From an uncultured Candidatus Saccharibacteria bacterium (lineage in GTDB: Bacteria > Patescibacteriota > Saccharimonadia > Saccharimonadales > Saccharimonadaceae): a stretch of DNA of 40,105 nt. The notes under the pieces were generated by a model that saw only the letters and a list, made by a program, of their open reading frames with translations, was not told the origin of the DNA and searched no databases. The stretch lies in assembly GCA_947425085.1 (NCBI GenBank), contig CANDYV010000004.1, forward strand, positions 1 through 40,105. The letters are read 5' to 3'. Below, one piece after another: positions 28,733 through 37,961 of this stretch; positions within the stretch are counted from its first letter, which is position 1, and each line of letters begins with the position of its first letter. The translations under genes and the position numbers were made by a program.

Positions 28733-28822
28733 CCAGATTTTTCTAGATTGGTATTTTCTTCTTGCACAGCGCATCTATCCGATGAGTAAGCAAGAAAAAA
28801 ATGCCAAGATAGGAGAATCTGG
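28733..28822. repeat. Long imperfect hairpin next to tRNA-Leu
   Basis: Arms 28733-28765 and 28790-28822, 33 nt each with few mismatches; 24-nt loop. Confidence 0.7.
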
Positions 28823-28829
28823 CACGACG

Positions 28830-28916
28830 TGGTGGGCGGGGAGGGAATCGAACCCTCACTCCCTTGCGAGAACCAGATTTTGAGTCTAGCGCGTCTACCA
28901 ATTCCGCCACTCGCCC
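28830..28916 (-). tRNA. tRNA-Leu (CAA), CCA apparently encoded
   Basis: Minus strand GGGCGAGTGGCGGAATTGGTAGACGCGCTAGACTCAAAATCTGG...GAGGGTTCGATTCCCTCCCCGCCCACCA; long variable arm. Confidence 0.93.
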
Positions 28917-29054
28917 ATAATAAAACTAAAAAGTTCTGAACATCACTTATTATAGCACAAAATCTCCCGCAAAGGAAGCCCTAAAAGCCATAAAAATCCA
29001 TCAAGTATGCTATAATGACGAGCAGCGAACGAAAAACATGCTATAATAGTATAT

Positions 29055-30512
29055 ATGGATTTCAATAACGGTGGGCCCTCTTCTAATTCCAATCGGCATA
29101 AAACCGCTGCCGAAATTGCCCGCGAAAAAGTTCTCGCGGTTTATTCGTCAACTGTCAAAAGCCTCAAAAAACTTTCGCCAGATTCCAAAAACTCCCCCGA
29201 CCAAGACCAATATCTCACCCCTCCAGCTCCCGGCGCTATTTATTCTACTCCCGAAACCAACAACACCCCCGAAGCCCCAGCTGTCTCCGAGCCAGACCCT
29301 TCGGCCTACCCAATTCAAAACATCCCCGCCCAAAACTACCCTTCAACCTACGCCGTCGGAGACTATGACCAGCCAAGTTCCGCCGCTCCCTACTCCGAGC
29401 AAAGCGACTACTACCAACATGGAAACTACAACCAAGAAAACTACTATCAGCAAAACTCGTATGATTCTGGTTATACAGACTACGATAATAATTACAACAG
29501 TTATAACAACCAGCCCGATTATAATCAATACGATCAAGCTGCCACATCCGACGTTCCGACTCATAATTCCGCCGGCTACGACTACACCGACGAGACTAGC
29601 TCGCTAAAAGATGCGCCAATCAACCAAACTGCCGTTGCCGACGAATGGCAACAATATCACTCCGCCTGGCAAAATTACTATCAAAATTATTACAGCGAAT
29701 ACTACGCCAAAGCTGCCCAAAACTATCTCGCTACCGAAAAGCTCAAAAACGAACGCGTTGCTAGCGGCGCCGCCCGTAAACACCGCCATACGAAACGCCT
29801 TATTCCGATTTTTATCCTCATTGCCGTCATTCTTGGCACACTTTTCCTTCAATACAACCGCCTCATCTTCGCTCCTATCATGGCCTACGTTTCGCCGAAC
29901 ACCGAATCTGCTCCCACCAACATCGAAGCGGTCGACCCGACCGTATCTGGCGCCGTCACCGCCGACCCACGTCTTATTATTCCTAAACTTAATATCGACG
30001 TCCCGGTCGCTTTCAACATCCATTACAACGATACTTTCGAGGCCATGAACCACGGCGTCGCCCAATTCATGATCCCTGGCGCCAGCGCCCTTCCTGGGCA
30101 AATTGGCAATCTTGTCATCTCGGGTCATTCCGCCGGCGACATTTACAGCAGTAACCCTTATAAGTTCATTTTCTCCGGTCTTGAACGCCTCGAAGCCGGC
30201 GACCTCATCTATATCAACTACGAATCAAAACGCTATACCTACCAGATGACCGGAAGCGAAGTTGTCGAACCGACCGACGTCGCCGCGCTCGTCTACGACA
30301 CCAACAAACCTATCCTCACCCTCATCACCTGCACCCCGCTCGGTACCTCCCGCTATCGCTTACTCGTCATCGCCGAGCAAATCAGCCCAAGCTACGAAGG
30401 CGGCGAAACCCAAGAAACCCCCGACGCTGCTGATAGTGATTCAAATATCTCCATGCCCTCCAACGAACCCTCCTTCTTCGAAAATATCTGGAGCGGCCTC
30501 TTCGGGAACTAA
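29055..30512 (+). CDS. Sortase with a long Q/N/Y-rich N-terminal region
   Basis: TM IPIFILIAVILGTLFLQY; sortase domain with GHSAGD and TLITCTPLGTSRYRLLVIAEQ. Confidence 0.9.
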   Translation: MDFNNGGPSSNSNRHKTAAEIAREKVLAVYSSTVKSLKKLSPDSKNSPDQDQYLTPPAPGAIYSTPETNNTPEAPAVSEPDPSAYPIQNIPAQNYPSTYAVGDYDQPSSAAPYSEQSDYYQHGNYNQENYYQQNSYDSGYTDYDNNYNSYNNQPDYNQYDQAATSDVPTHNSAGYDYTDETSSLKDAPINQTAVADEWQQYHSAWQNYYQNYYSEYYAKAAQNYLATEKLKNERVASGAARKHRHTKRLIPIFILIAVILGTLFLQYNRLIFAPIMAYVSPNTESAPTNIEAVDPTVSGAVTADPRLIIPKLNIDVPVAFNIHYNDTFEAMNHGVAQFMIPGASALPGQIGNLVISGHSAGDIYSSNPYKFIFSGLERLEAGDLIYINYESKRYTYQMTGSEVVEPTDVAALVYDTNKPILTLITCTPLGTSRYRLLVIAEQISPSYEGGETQETPDAADSDSNISMPSNEPSFFENIWSGLFGN

Positions 30513-30583
30513 CCACAAAGAAACTAACCACAAAGAAGCTAACCGCAAGAGACTAATCACGCGGGGAATTAATTATATAGAAA

Positions 30584-32158
30584 CTAGTCGCGAATCTTTT
30601 CTCGTACTAGTTTGATGCCGGTTTTATCTTCCGACAAATAATACATCCATTTATTATTCGACGCAATCATTACCGGCCGAGCCATCGGCGTCAACTTATC
30701 TTCACTCGCCTGAGAACCAGCCTTCACACTCTCTGACAAATTCCGTCGGTTCGTGCCATCAAAATCCCATACCAATATTTCACCGTTGCTCACCGCATAC
30801 ATCATGCTACCGTCCAGCCAATTCAAACCCGCCGTCGGCGCCTCATATTCATACAAATCGCCCATATCAAGATCAATCACCATATATTTAACGCCAGCCC
30901 GCGCCACCAAATATTCATTTCCCGTGCTCACTTCCAGACTTTCTGGTATCGTACTAAATACATTATCCTCCGCAAGTGTCTTTAATCCGGAAAGATCCGC
31001 GCCCTTTTCGTCATAGGAGGGCAAATCACCATATAGAATCGTCGGCTTATCTCCAACTACATAACACATATAATCTTCATCAAAATATCTCGCCAACGCA
31101 ATCTGCGTCTTCTCGCCAGGTTTCACTTTCGCAAGAAGCGTCCCGTCTTTTTCGTCATTTCGATAAACCCCAATCGCCCTATATTTTTCTTCGCCACCCT
31201 GCGCCGTAAGCTCCGTCGTTGAATAAATCACATTCGTACCATTACTGTCAAAATCTTGAATATTGCCCAACAAAACTCGCGACATTGTCTTCTCGGAAAC
31301 ATTAATCCGTCGAAGCTGATGATTCTCCAACGCAAAAAGTTGATTCGCTGCATTATCAATCATCTCAATCCGGTCAAAACTCATCCCAAACGTCTTTGTC
31401 AAATTCAGACTATTCGCTACGTCCCGCAAGTTGACTAACACCCATTCCGTCTTCCCATCGTAAGACACTTTCGCTAGAACTCTATTCTCATCCTTGCTCC
31501 AAGTCAAGCTCATAATTTCACCCTCGAAATGATATTTCGGAGTTGTACTTTGCGCATCAATCCCCACCTTCGCCTTCGTCTCGGCCTTTTCCTCAACCAT
31601 CCCTGGCAAAATCCCCGACAAATCCAGCAGAGTCGTCTTCACTTCATCGCCTTTAACTTCCAATAGCTTCCAAGTCGCCGCACCTTTTTCGGCATATATA
31701 ATATAGTTGCGACTTTGCGACGGCTGATAAAACTCCAGCCCCGCCTTCTCATCTTTCGTCTTATCACTTAGATTCATTACCGCCTCCGCCACACGATTCT
31801 GCAAGAACAATCGCGGATAGTGCAAACGCACCAAAACCCCCGGATACATTTTTACCGTCTTCTCCCAAGTATCATAATTCTCGCGCGACAACTTCAGAGT
31901 ATGTTCTCCCGCCGACATCGTCTTGCTCAAATTCGTCCGCGAAAACAGCGTGCCCCCATCAAGCTCCACCGTCGCCCCCGTCGGCAAACTATGAATCTGC
32001 ATCAATCCAGATTGCTCAATCCCACCATTGCTCGAAATAAAAAATCCCATCGCCGCCAAAGTCGCAACAACGACAATCACCAGCACCGACAAAACCATAC
32101 CGGCCTCCGCAATCAAAACTCGAATAAATTGTTTCTTTTTCTTTTCTTCGTAATCCAT
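30584..32158 (-). CDS. PEGA-domain membrane protein
   Basis: N-terminal TM then IHSLPTGATVELDGGTLFSRTNLSKTMSAGEHTLKLSRENYDTW. Confidence 0.8.
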   Translation of the reverse strand: MDYEEKKKKQFIRVLIAEAGMVLSVLVIVVVATLAAMGFFISSNGGIEQSGLMQIHSLPTGATVELDGGTLFSRTNLSKTMSAGEHTLKLSRENYDTWEKTVKMYPGVLVRLHYPRLFLQNRVAEAVMNLSDKTKDEKAGLEFYQPSQSRNYIIYAEKGAATWKLLEVKGDEVKTTLLDLSGILPGMVEEKAETKAKVGIDAQSTTPKYHFEGEIMSLTWSKDENRVLAKVSYDGKTEWVLVNLRDVANSLNLTKTFGMSFDRIEMIDNAANQLFALENHQLRRINVSEKTMSRVLLGNIQDFDSNGTNVIYSTTELTAQGGEEKYRAIGVYRNDEKDGTLLAKVKPGEKTQIALARYFDEDYMCYVVGDKPTILYGDLPSYDEKGADLSGLKTLAEDNVFSTIPESLEVSTGNEYLVARAGVKYMVIDLDMGDLYEYEAPTAGLNWLDGSMMYAVSNGEILVWDFDGTNRRNLSESVKAGSQASEDKLTPMARPVMIASNNKWMYYLSEDKTGIKLVREKIRD

Positions 32159-32265
32159 ATCTACCTACATATTATAACATACTTTTTGTCATAATTTTGC
32201 TCTTGCTTTTTCATAGTGCTTGAAGTTATAATAGTAATAAGCAAAAACACGATGAGGAGTTATTA

Positions 32266-33990
32266 ATGAGTAAAATACAACTTGAGTCTGGTCCTGCCAG
32301 TTCTGCGACTCATCGTCTTACTCAACCATCGTCTACCCTTAACCGCCGCTACGTTACTCGCCCGACCAACCTAGCAATCGAAGAAGCCGCAAAATCTATC
32401 CCAGAGAGCACTTCCGAGTCTAGCGCTCCTTCGCGCCTCGTAAATCTTCGCGTTCATAGTGCCGATTTACTTGCCGCCGCGAGAGCCGAAGCTGAAGCGC
32501 CAAAAACCGAAGAGCCCGTCATTCATACTGTCGTCGAATTAGGCGGCTCACCCGAGCCAGAACCTTATCAAGCCGCACCCGCCGAAAGCGAATTCAGCCT
32601 CACCGCAGACCCTACCCCCAGCAGTTATAGCGACCAGGCCTATGTCTCCGTCGACCAGATGGTTCCCGAAACCGATTCCTTCGCCGAACCTACCCCCGTC
32701 GTCGAAACCATGGTCGCGACAATCACATCCTACACCGACACCGATACGAGCCTAGCACCAGCCCCCGAACAATATTCTCAATCCTTCACTCCCGCGGTTA
32801 TCGACAACACTCCAGCTCCTGCCCCGACCCCTGCTATCGACCCGCGTGACCTCGCTATGAATATTGCTGCCGACTATGCCGCCGCCAGCATGAGCGCAGC
32901 CGTCGCCGAGCCAGCCTCAGAGCTTTCCGTCGATACCTATGTCGGCCTCGACGCCACTTCTACCGACTCTATTGACGCCATCGCTCGCGCTGCTTCCGAT
33001 GCTATTGCGTCTATCCGCACCGCTACCGAACCAGAAGAAATTTCCGAGCAAATCGCTTCGCTCCAAGCCTTCGCCGAGAACATCCGCGCTAACTCCTCTA
33101 TGCCAGAAATGGCCGAGCTCAGCAATACTATCGACAAGTTCATTAGCGTCGCCATGAAATCGACCAAGGTCAAAGAAACCGCCAGCAAAAAAGTCTCCCT
33201 CAGCTCAAAAGCCAATCGTGCCGCCGACAAAGTTGCTAAAAGTTCTGCAAAAGTCATTAACCGCGCAAAACCGACTACAGCCGCCAAACCAGCCACAAAA
33301 CTCGTAAAAAGCACCGCAAAAAAACCTGTCGCCGCTCGCCCCGTTGCCTCGCGTCCAATCGTCAAAAAATCCACCGCTCGCCCGGTAACTCGTCCAACTT
33401 CGCGCACCGCTACTCGTCCTACTGCGACCTCTCTCGACCAAGACCAAGCCCTTCGTCGCGCCCTTCGTTCCGTCGCCGCCATGGATGACGAACCAGACGC
33501 CCGCCCAGTCAAATCTCCAGTTCGCCGCAAAGGGAACGTCAAACGCTTCGCACTTGCTTTCGTTTGCGCCGTGTTATGCGTCGGCGCCGTCACTTATTTC
33601 GTTGGCACGAACATTCCCGACATCTCCGTCCGCGTCGCCGCCATGCAGACCGGCGTCGAAGCCTCTTATCCTTCCTATATCCCGCGCGATTACTCCTTGA
33701 AAGACATCAGCTCCGAAAGCGGCAAAATCACTATTACTTTTGAAGGTCCCGACAACGCTTCCTTCACCTTAACCGAAGAAAAATCCTCCTGGGATAGCAC
33801 CACTCTCCTCCGTAACTACGTCGAACCGACCTGGAAAGATAACTACACCAGCACACACGAGCAGGGAATCACAATTTACGTCTCCGGCTCTAATGCGGCC
33901 TGGGTGAATGGCGGCGTCCTCTACAAAATCAACTCCGTGAGCGCCAGCCTCACCAACAAACAGCTCCGCAACATCGTTACCTCCATGTAA
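32266..33990 (+). CDS. Low-complexity single-TM protein with a basic Ala/Lys/Arg/Thr/Pro linker
   Basis: TM RFALAFVCAVLCVGAVTYFVG; preceding KSTAKKPVAARPVASRPIVKKSTARPVTRPTSRTATRPT. Confidence 0.7.
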   Translation: MSKIQLESGPASSATHRLTQPSSTLNRRYVTRPTNLAIEEAAKSIPESTSESSAPSRLVNLRVHSADLLAAARAEAEAPKTEEPVIHTVVELGGSPEPEPYQAAPAESEFSLTADPTPSSYSDQAYVSVDQMVPETDSFAEPTPVVETMVATITSYTDTDTSLAPAPEQYSQSFTPAVIDNTPAPAPTPAIDPRDLAMNIAADYAAASMSAAVAEPASELSVDTYVGLDATSTDSIDAIARAASDAIASIRTATEPEEISEQIASLQAFAENIRANSSMPEMAELSNTIDKFISVAMKSTKVKETASKKVSLSSKANRAADKVAKSSAKVINRAKPTTAAKPATKLVKSTAKKPVAARPVASRPIVKKSTARPVTRPTSRTATRPTATSLDQDQALRRALRSVAAMDDEPDARPVKSPVRRKGNVKRFALAFVCAVLCVGAVTYFVGTNIPDISVRVAAMQTGVEASYPSYIPRDYSLKDISSESGKITITFEGPDNASFTLTEEKSSWDSTTLLRNYVEPTWKDNYTSTHEQGITIYVSGSNAAWVNGGVLYKINSVSASLTNKQLRNIVTSM

Positions 33991-34000
33991 TCCGCAATCT

Positions 34001-34109
34001 TATAATATATATAATGAGGCATACGAAATGTCTATACAAGGGAGTTTACTCTCTTGGTGACATGAGTTATGCCATATTCTTATTATAACTATGTTATAAT
34101 AAGAATATG
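34001..34109 (+). promoter_or_regulatory. Riboswitch-like element, copy 2: promoter, three-stem domain and start-codon hairpin upstream of gltX
   Basis: TATAAT 34001-34006. Stems GGCATA 34018-34023/TATGCC 34068-34073, ATGTC 34028-34032/GACAT 34059-34063, CAAGGGAG 34037-34044/CTCTCTTG 34049-34056. Hairpin CATATTCTTATTATAA-CTATG-TTATAATAAGAATATG 34073-34109. Confidence 0.75.
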
Positions 34110-35558
34110 AAAACACGATTTGCTCCCAGCCCGACTGGCTATATTCATATTGGAAACGTCCGTAGTGCGATTTACCCTTATCTTTTAGCGCGCCAGCAAG
34201 ACGGTACTTTTATCCTCCGCATCGAGGATACTGACCAAGCTCGTTTCGTCGAAGGAGCAACTGAACTTATCGAAGACACTTTGAAATGGCTCGGTCTCGA
34301 ATGGGATGAAGGCCCCGTTGTTGGCGGCCCCGCCGAACCATACTTCCAATCCCAGCGCGCCAACATCTATCGCGCTTGGGGCGAAAAACTCATCGCAAAA
34401 GGCCGCGCCTACGCCGACCCGACCGACTCCGAAACCATCCAAAAATATCGCGACGAATGTAACGCAAAGAAAGTCCCATATCTCTACCGTAATTTCCGCC
34501 CCGAAAATCCGCCCGAATGGAAGCCAGGCATCCCGCTCCGTTTCAAAGCTGACCCGAAGCCTCGCAAGTGGCACGACGAAGTCATGGGCGACCTCGAAGC
34601 TGGCCCCGAAGTCCAAGACGACATCATCCTCATCAAAGCCGACGGTATGCCGACCTACAACTTCGCTCACATCGTTGATGATGCCGAAATGGGCGTCACC
34701 CACGTCATGCGCGGCGTCGAGTATCTTTCCAGCACCCCGAACTACCTCGCCCTCTACGAAGCACTCGACCTTAAAGTCCCGAAGCTCGTTTCTCTTCCGC
34801 ACATCCTTGCCCCGACCGGCAACAAGAAACTCGGCAAGCGCGACGGCGCTAAATCCGCCACCGAATATCGTGCCGACGGCGTCCTTCCCGAAGCCATGCT
34901 AAACTATCTCGCCTGCCTCGGCTGGAACGACGGCACCGAACAGGAAATCTACACAAAGGACGAACTTATCAAAAACTTCTCCCTCGACAAGATTCAGAAC
35001 TCCGGCGCCCGCTACGACGAGACTAAGCTCCTCTGGATGAACGGCCAATGGATTCGCCGCATTGCCGACGAACAGGGAATTGACGCCCTCTACGCTCGCA
35101 CGATTACTGGCGATGGCTTCTGGCCTGAGTCCGCCGCGCCTTACGACGATGAATATAAGAAAAAAGTCCTCGCTATTATTTACGACCGCCTCAAAACTCT
35201 CGCCGACCTCCGCGACATGACGACTTATTTCTTCGAAAATCCAACCGTCGACCTCGAAATGATCACCGGCAATAAGTTCCTCAAAAAGTTCTCCGAAGAT
35301 GAACTTTCCGATATGCTCATGCTAACTTCTCGCAAACTCGAGGCCATCCAGGATTGGAATGCTGATAATCTTCAGACTGCCCTGAACGAATTGCTTGAAG
35401 AAACCGGCAAAAAGCCCGCCGAACTTTTCTCCGTCATCCGTATCGCACTTTCTTTCGCGCCCTTCAGCCCCGCCCTTCACCTCACCATGAACGTCCTCGG
35501 CAAAAATCTCACCCTCTCCCGCCTCCAGACCGCCGCTACCGCCCTCGAGAATGACTAG
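34107..35558 (+). CDS. gltX: Glutamyl-tRNA synthetase
   Basis: RFAPSPTGYIHIGNVRSAIYPYLLA, ILRIEDTDQARFVEGA, LGKRDGAKSATEYRADG. Confidence 0.95.
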   Translation: MKTRFAPSPTGYIHIGNVRSAIYPYLLARQQDGTFILRIEDTDQARFVEGATELIEDTLKWLGLEWDEGPVVGGPAEPYFQSQRANIYRAWGEKLIAKGRAYADPTDSETIQKYRDECNAKKVPYLYRNFRPENPPEWKPGIPLRFKADPKPRKWHDEVMGDLEAGPEVQDDIILIKADGMPTYNFAHIVDDAEMGVTHVMRGVEYLSSTPNYLALYEALDLKVPKLVSLPHILAPTGNKKLGKRDGAKSATEYRADGVLPEAMLNYLACLGWNDGTEQEIYTKDELIKNFSLDKIQNSGARYDETKLLWMNGQWIRRIADEQGIDALYARTITGDGFWPESAAPYDDEYKKKVLAIIYDRLKTLADLRDMTTYFFENPTVDLEMITGNKFLKKFSEDELSDMLMLTSRKLEAIQDWNADNLQTALNELLEETGKKPAELFSVIRIALSFAPFSPALHLTMNVLGKNLTLSRLQTAATALEND

Positions 35559-35612
35559 CCCTGCTGACGCACCCCTTGAACGCCAGCCGCATAATAACCA
35601 AAGGAGCATCAC

Positions 35613-36800
35613 ATGCCAAAAAACAAAAATCCTAACCCTTCCGACTCGACCCACAAAAAATCCAAGAAGCCACTCATTATCGCCATAGTTGCCGTTCTCA
35701 TCCTTTGCGCCGCCGGCACCGCCAGCTACTTCCTCTTCTTCCGCGACGACGCTCCCCTAAAATCCAACAGTTCGCTCAATATCGGGCTCAAAGACCCTGA
35801 TCCAATCTACAGCAACCTCACCGGTCTAGAAATCACCGACGAGAGCCTCAACGCTAGCCCGACATTTTGCGTCCAAATCCCGAATGGCAGCACCGACGGT
35901 GCCCGCCCCCAGGTCGGACTTACTCAGGCCGGCGTTGTTTTTGAAGCAATCGCCGAGACAGGCATCACCCGTTTCGCCGCCGTCTTCCAAAACCCGACCT
36001 CTAGCGCTATCGGCCCCGTCCGCTCGCTCCGCCCCTATTATCTCGACTGGGACACCCCATTCGACTGCACCGTCACCCACGCCGGCGGCTCCGACGAAGC
36101 TCTCGCCGCCATCCGCCAAGGCGGTCAACGCAACCTCGACGAGGACTACTCCTACATGTGGCGCGAAGAGGGAACCGGCCGCCTCTGGAACAATCTCTTC
36201 ACCTCTCCCGCCAATCTCCTCCAGTTCAACTCCGACCACGGTTACGCCTCCTCCAATCCTCAAACTTTCCCCCGCCTCACCCCGAGCGAAGCCGCCGACA
36301 TCGCCCATAAAAACGCCTATCCCGAATGCCCCGAAGACTCCGAATGTGATATCGCCCCACTCGTGAATAACATCTATATTAACTTCGGCAACTGGGTCAA
36401 CTACAACACCGTCTACACCTACAACCCCGAATCCAACACCTACGCCCGCAGCTATCAAAGCGGCGACGCCCACCTCGTCTATGAATGTTCCGCCAATCTC
36501 GCCGAACCCAACACTGTCACCGAATGCGGCGAGCTGAAACAAATCGCCCCGAGCGCCGTCGTCGCCATGATGGTCCAGGAGCACACCATGGCTGACGGAT
36601 ATCACGAAAACATCACGACCATCGGCTCTGGCAAAGCCTACATTTTCCAAAATGGCGAAGCCATCGAAGGCACCTGGTCAAAATCCTCCCAGAATAGCCA
36701 AATCGTCTTCAAAGACACCTCCGGCGAAATCGTCAAGTTCACCCCCGGTCAACTCTGGATCGCCGCCGTCCCTCAGTTCGGCAGCGTCAGCTGGGAATAA
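35613..36800 (+). CDS. DUF3048-domain membrane-anchored protein (YerB-like)
   Basis: N-terminal TM; RPQVGLTQAGVVFEAIAETGITRFAAVFQNP and GPVRSLRPYYLDW. Confidence 0.85.
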   Translation: MPKNKNPNPSDSTHKKSKKPLIIAIVAVLILCAAGTASYFLFFRDDAPLKSNSSLNIGLKDPDPIYSNLTGLEITDESLNASPTFCVQIPNGSTDGARPQVGLTQAGVVFEAIAETGITRFAAVFQNPTSSAIGPVRSLRPYYLDWDTPFDCTVTHAGGSDEALAAIRQGGQRNLDEDYSYMWREEGTGRLWNNLFTSPANLLQFNSDHGYASSNPQTFPRLTPSEAADIAHKNAYPECPEDSECDIAPLVNNIYINFGNWVNYNTVYTYNPESNTYARSYQSGDAHLVYECSANLAEPNTVTECGELKQIAPSAVVAMMVQEHTMADGYHENITTIGSGKAYIFQNGEAIEGTWSKSSQNSQIVFKDTSGEIVKFTPGQLWIAAVPQFGSVSWE

Positions 36801-36950
36801 CCCTTCAAAACTCAATCATACAAGCCCCAAAAATTGCGTTTCTTCAATTTTTATAACAAAAGTATTGTCTAGCGAGGATAGCGAACAGAGAGAAAACTAC
36901 GTTTTCTCTCTTGAGCGGCGCAACTAGTCTAAGCATTTTGTGTCAAAACG

Positions 36951-36980
36951 CTTGACAAAAATGTTAGTCTGTGATAGAAT
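36951..36980 (+). promoter_or_regulatory. Consensus promoter with extended -10
   Basis: TTGACA, 17 nt, TGA-TAGAAT ending at 36980; 6 nt before an ATG. Confidence 0.75.
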
Positions 36981-36986
36981 AGACAC

Positions 36987-37028
36987 ATGAAGGCTCCTAG
37001 CCTAGCAAATTACGGAATTAGCGTTTGA
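36987..37028 (+). CDS. Putative 13-aa leader peptide MKAPSLANYGISV
   Basis: Leaderless spacing (TAGAAT-agacac-ATG), stop TGA 37026-37028, followed by a structured leader. Confidence 0.4.
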   Translation: MKAPSLANYGISV

Positions 37029-37147
37029 GAGAATATTGGCAAAAGTTCTCGCGGCTAAGCTTGGCTGTCCGTTACGACCGCCAGCCTTAGCTGCGAGTAT
37101 CTCGCAGCGATATTCTATAGCCGACAGGCTTTAAACGAGGTGAGAGT

Positions 37148-37878
37148 ATGAATACTCTTGAGGAACTCAAACAGAACAGTATCCACATCATCCCCGGCAC
37201 CATCGCGTGCTGGCCGCAGCACGACCAGGAAGAAGAAATCCACCCCGAGGAAATGCTTTCGAAGTTCAATGGCCGCGTCTACGCGGCGAACAACTCAACG
37301 ATCGCCTTCATCCTCGACCAGGAGTTCTTCGTCACACCCTACACCCGTGCAACTATGCGCATCCTGCGGGACGCTGGCTACACCGAGGCCAGCTTCTACG
37401 TTCCTTTCAGCAACTGGGATTACCCCAAGTACGCCGCCGAAAGATGGCTCGAGCTCCGCCGCTGGGCGCAGCAAACCTATCTGGAAGACTATAACCGCGA
37501 CGCCAACGAATGGTCCGACAAACATGGCTTTAGCGCTATCAGCGACGAAGCCATAGCCAAAACCATTTGCGTCCCCACGACCGGCCTCCCCTTTCATAGC
37601 CCCAGGGGCTATGACGACAAATACTATGGCACATGTCAGGGTTATTGCCTGGATTGCAGTGCCGTCATGGTAATTGGCACGTTCTGCCGCAACAACGGCG
37701 TCTCGTCGCCTTCGTCTACCGTGACGGAATGACCTATCTGGCCAGAGGTTACAAAATCATCTCTGACCTGACAGCTGCCGGTTACAAGGAAAGTAGTTTC
37801 TTCGTACCGCTTTCCAACGGCGAAACTATCACCGACCCCAGCCTCGCCGCCCAGTGGGAAAGCCTCAAACACAAATAA
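37148..37878 (+). pseudogene. Duplicated-domain protein of unknown function, interrupted by a frameshift near 37699
   Basis: Frame 1 spans 37148-37732; frame 2 (37633-37878) continues with RLVAFVYRDGMTYLARGYKIISDLTAAGYKESSFFVPLSNG, similar to IAFILDQEFFVTPYTRATMRILRDAGYTEASFYVPFSNW in the first half. Confidence 0.6.
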
Positions 37879-37961
37879 TTCCACCCCAGCCCCGGTTCAA
37901 TATGCGTTACGCATTGCGAGCCGGGGCGCTCGCTTTTCGCTCTACCCGTCTCACGCATCTT

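Noticed and set aside
36887-36911. AGAGAGAAAA-CTACG-TTTTCTCTCT hairpin
   Set aside because: Probably a terminator-type hairpin after the DUF3048 gene; no extra conserved features.
37889-37926. GCCCCGGTTC...GAGCCGGGGC hairpin as a novel RNA
   Set aside because: It sits directly after the frameshifted gene and is adequately explained as a terminator-like or mRNA-stabilising hairpin; no second copy seen.
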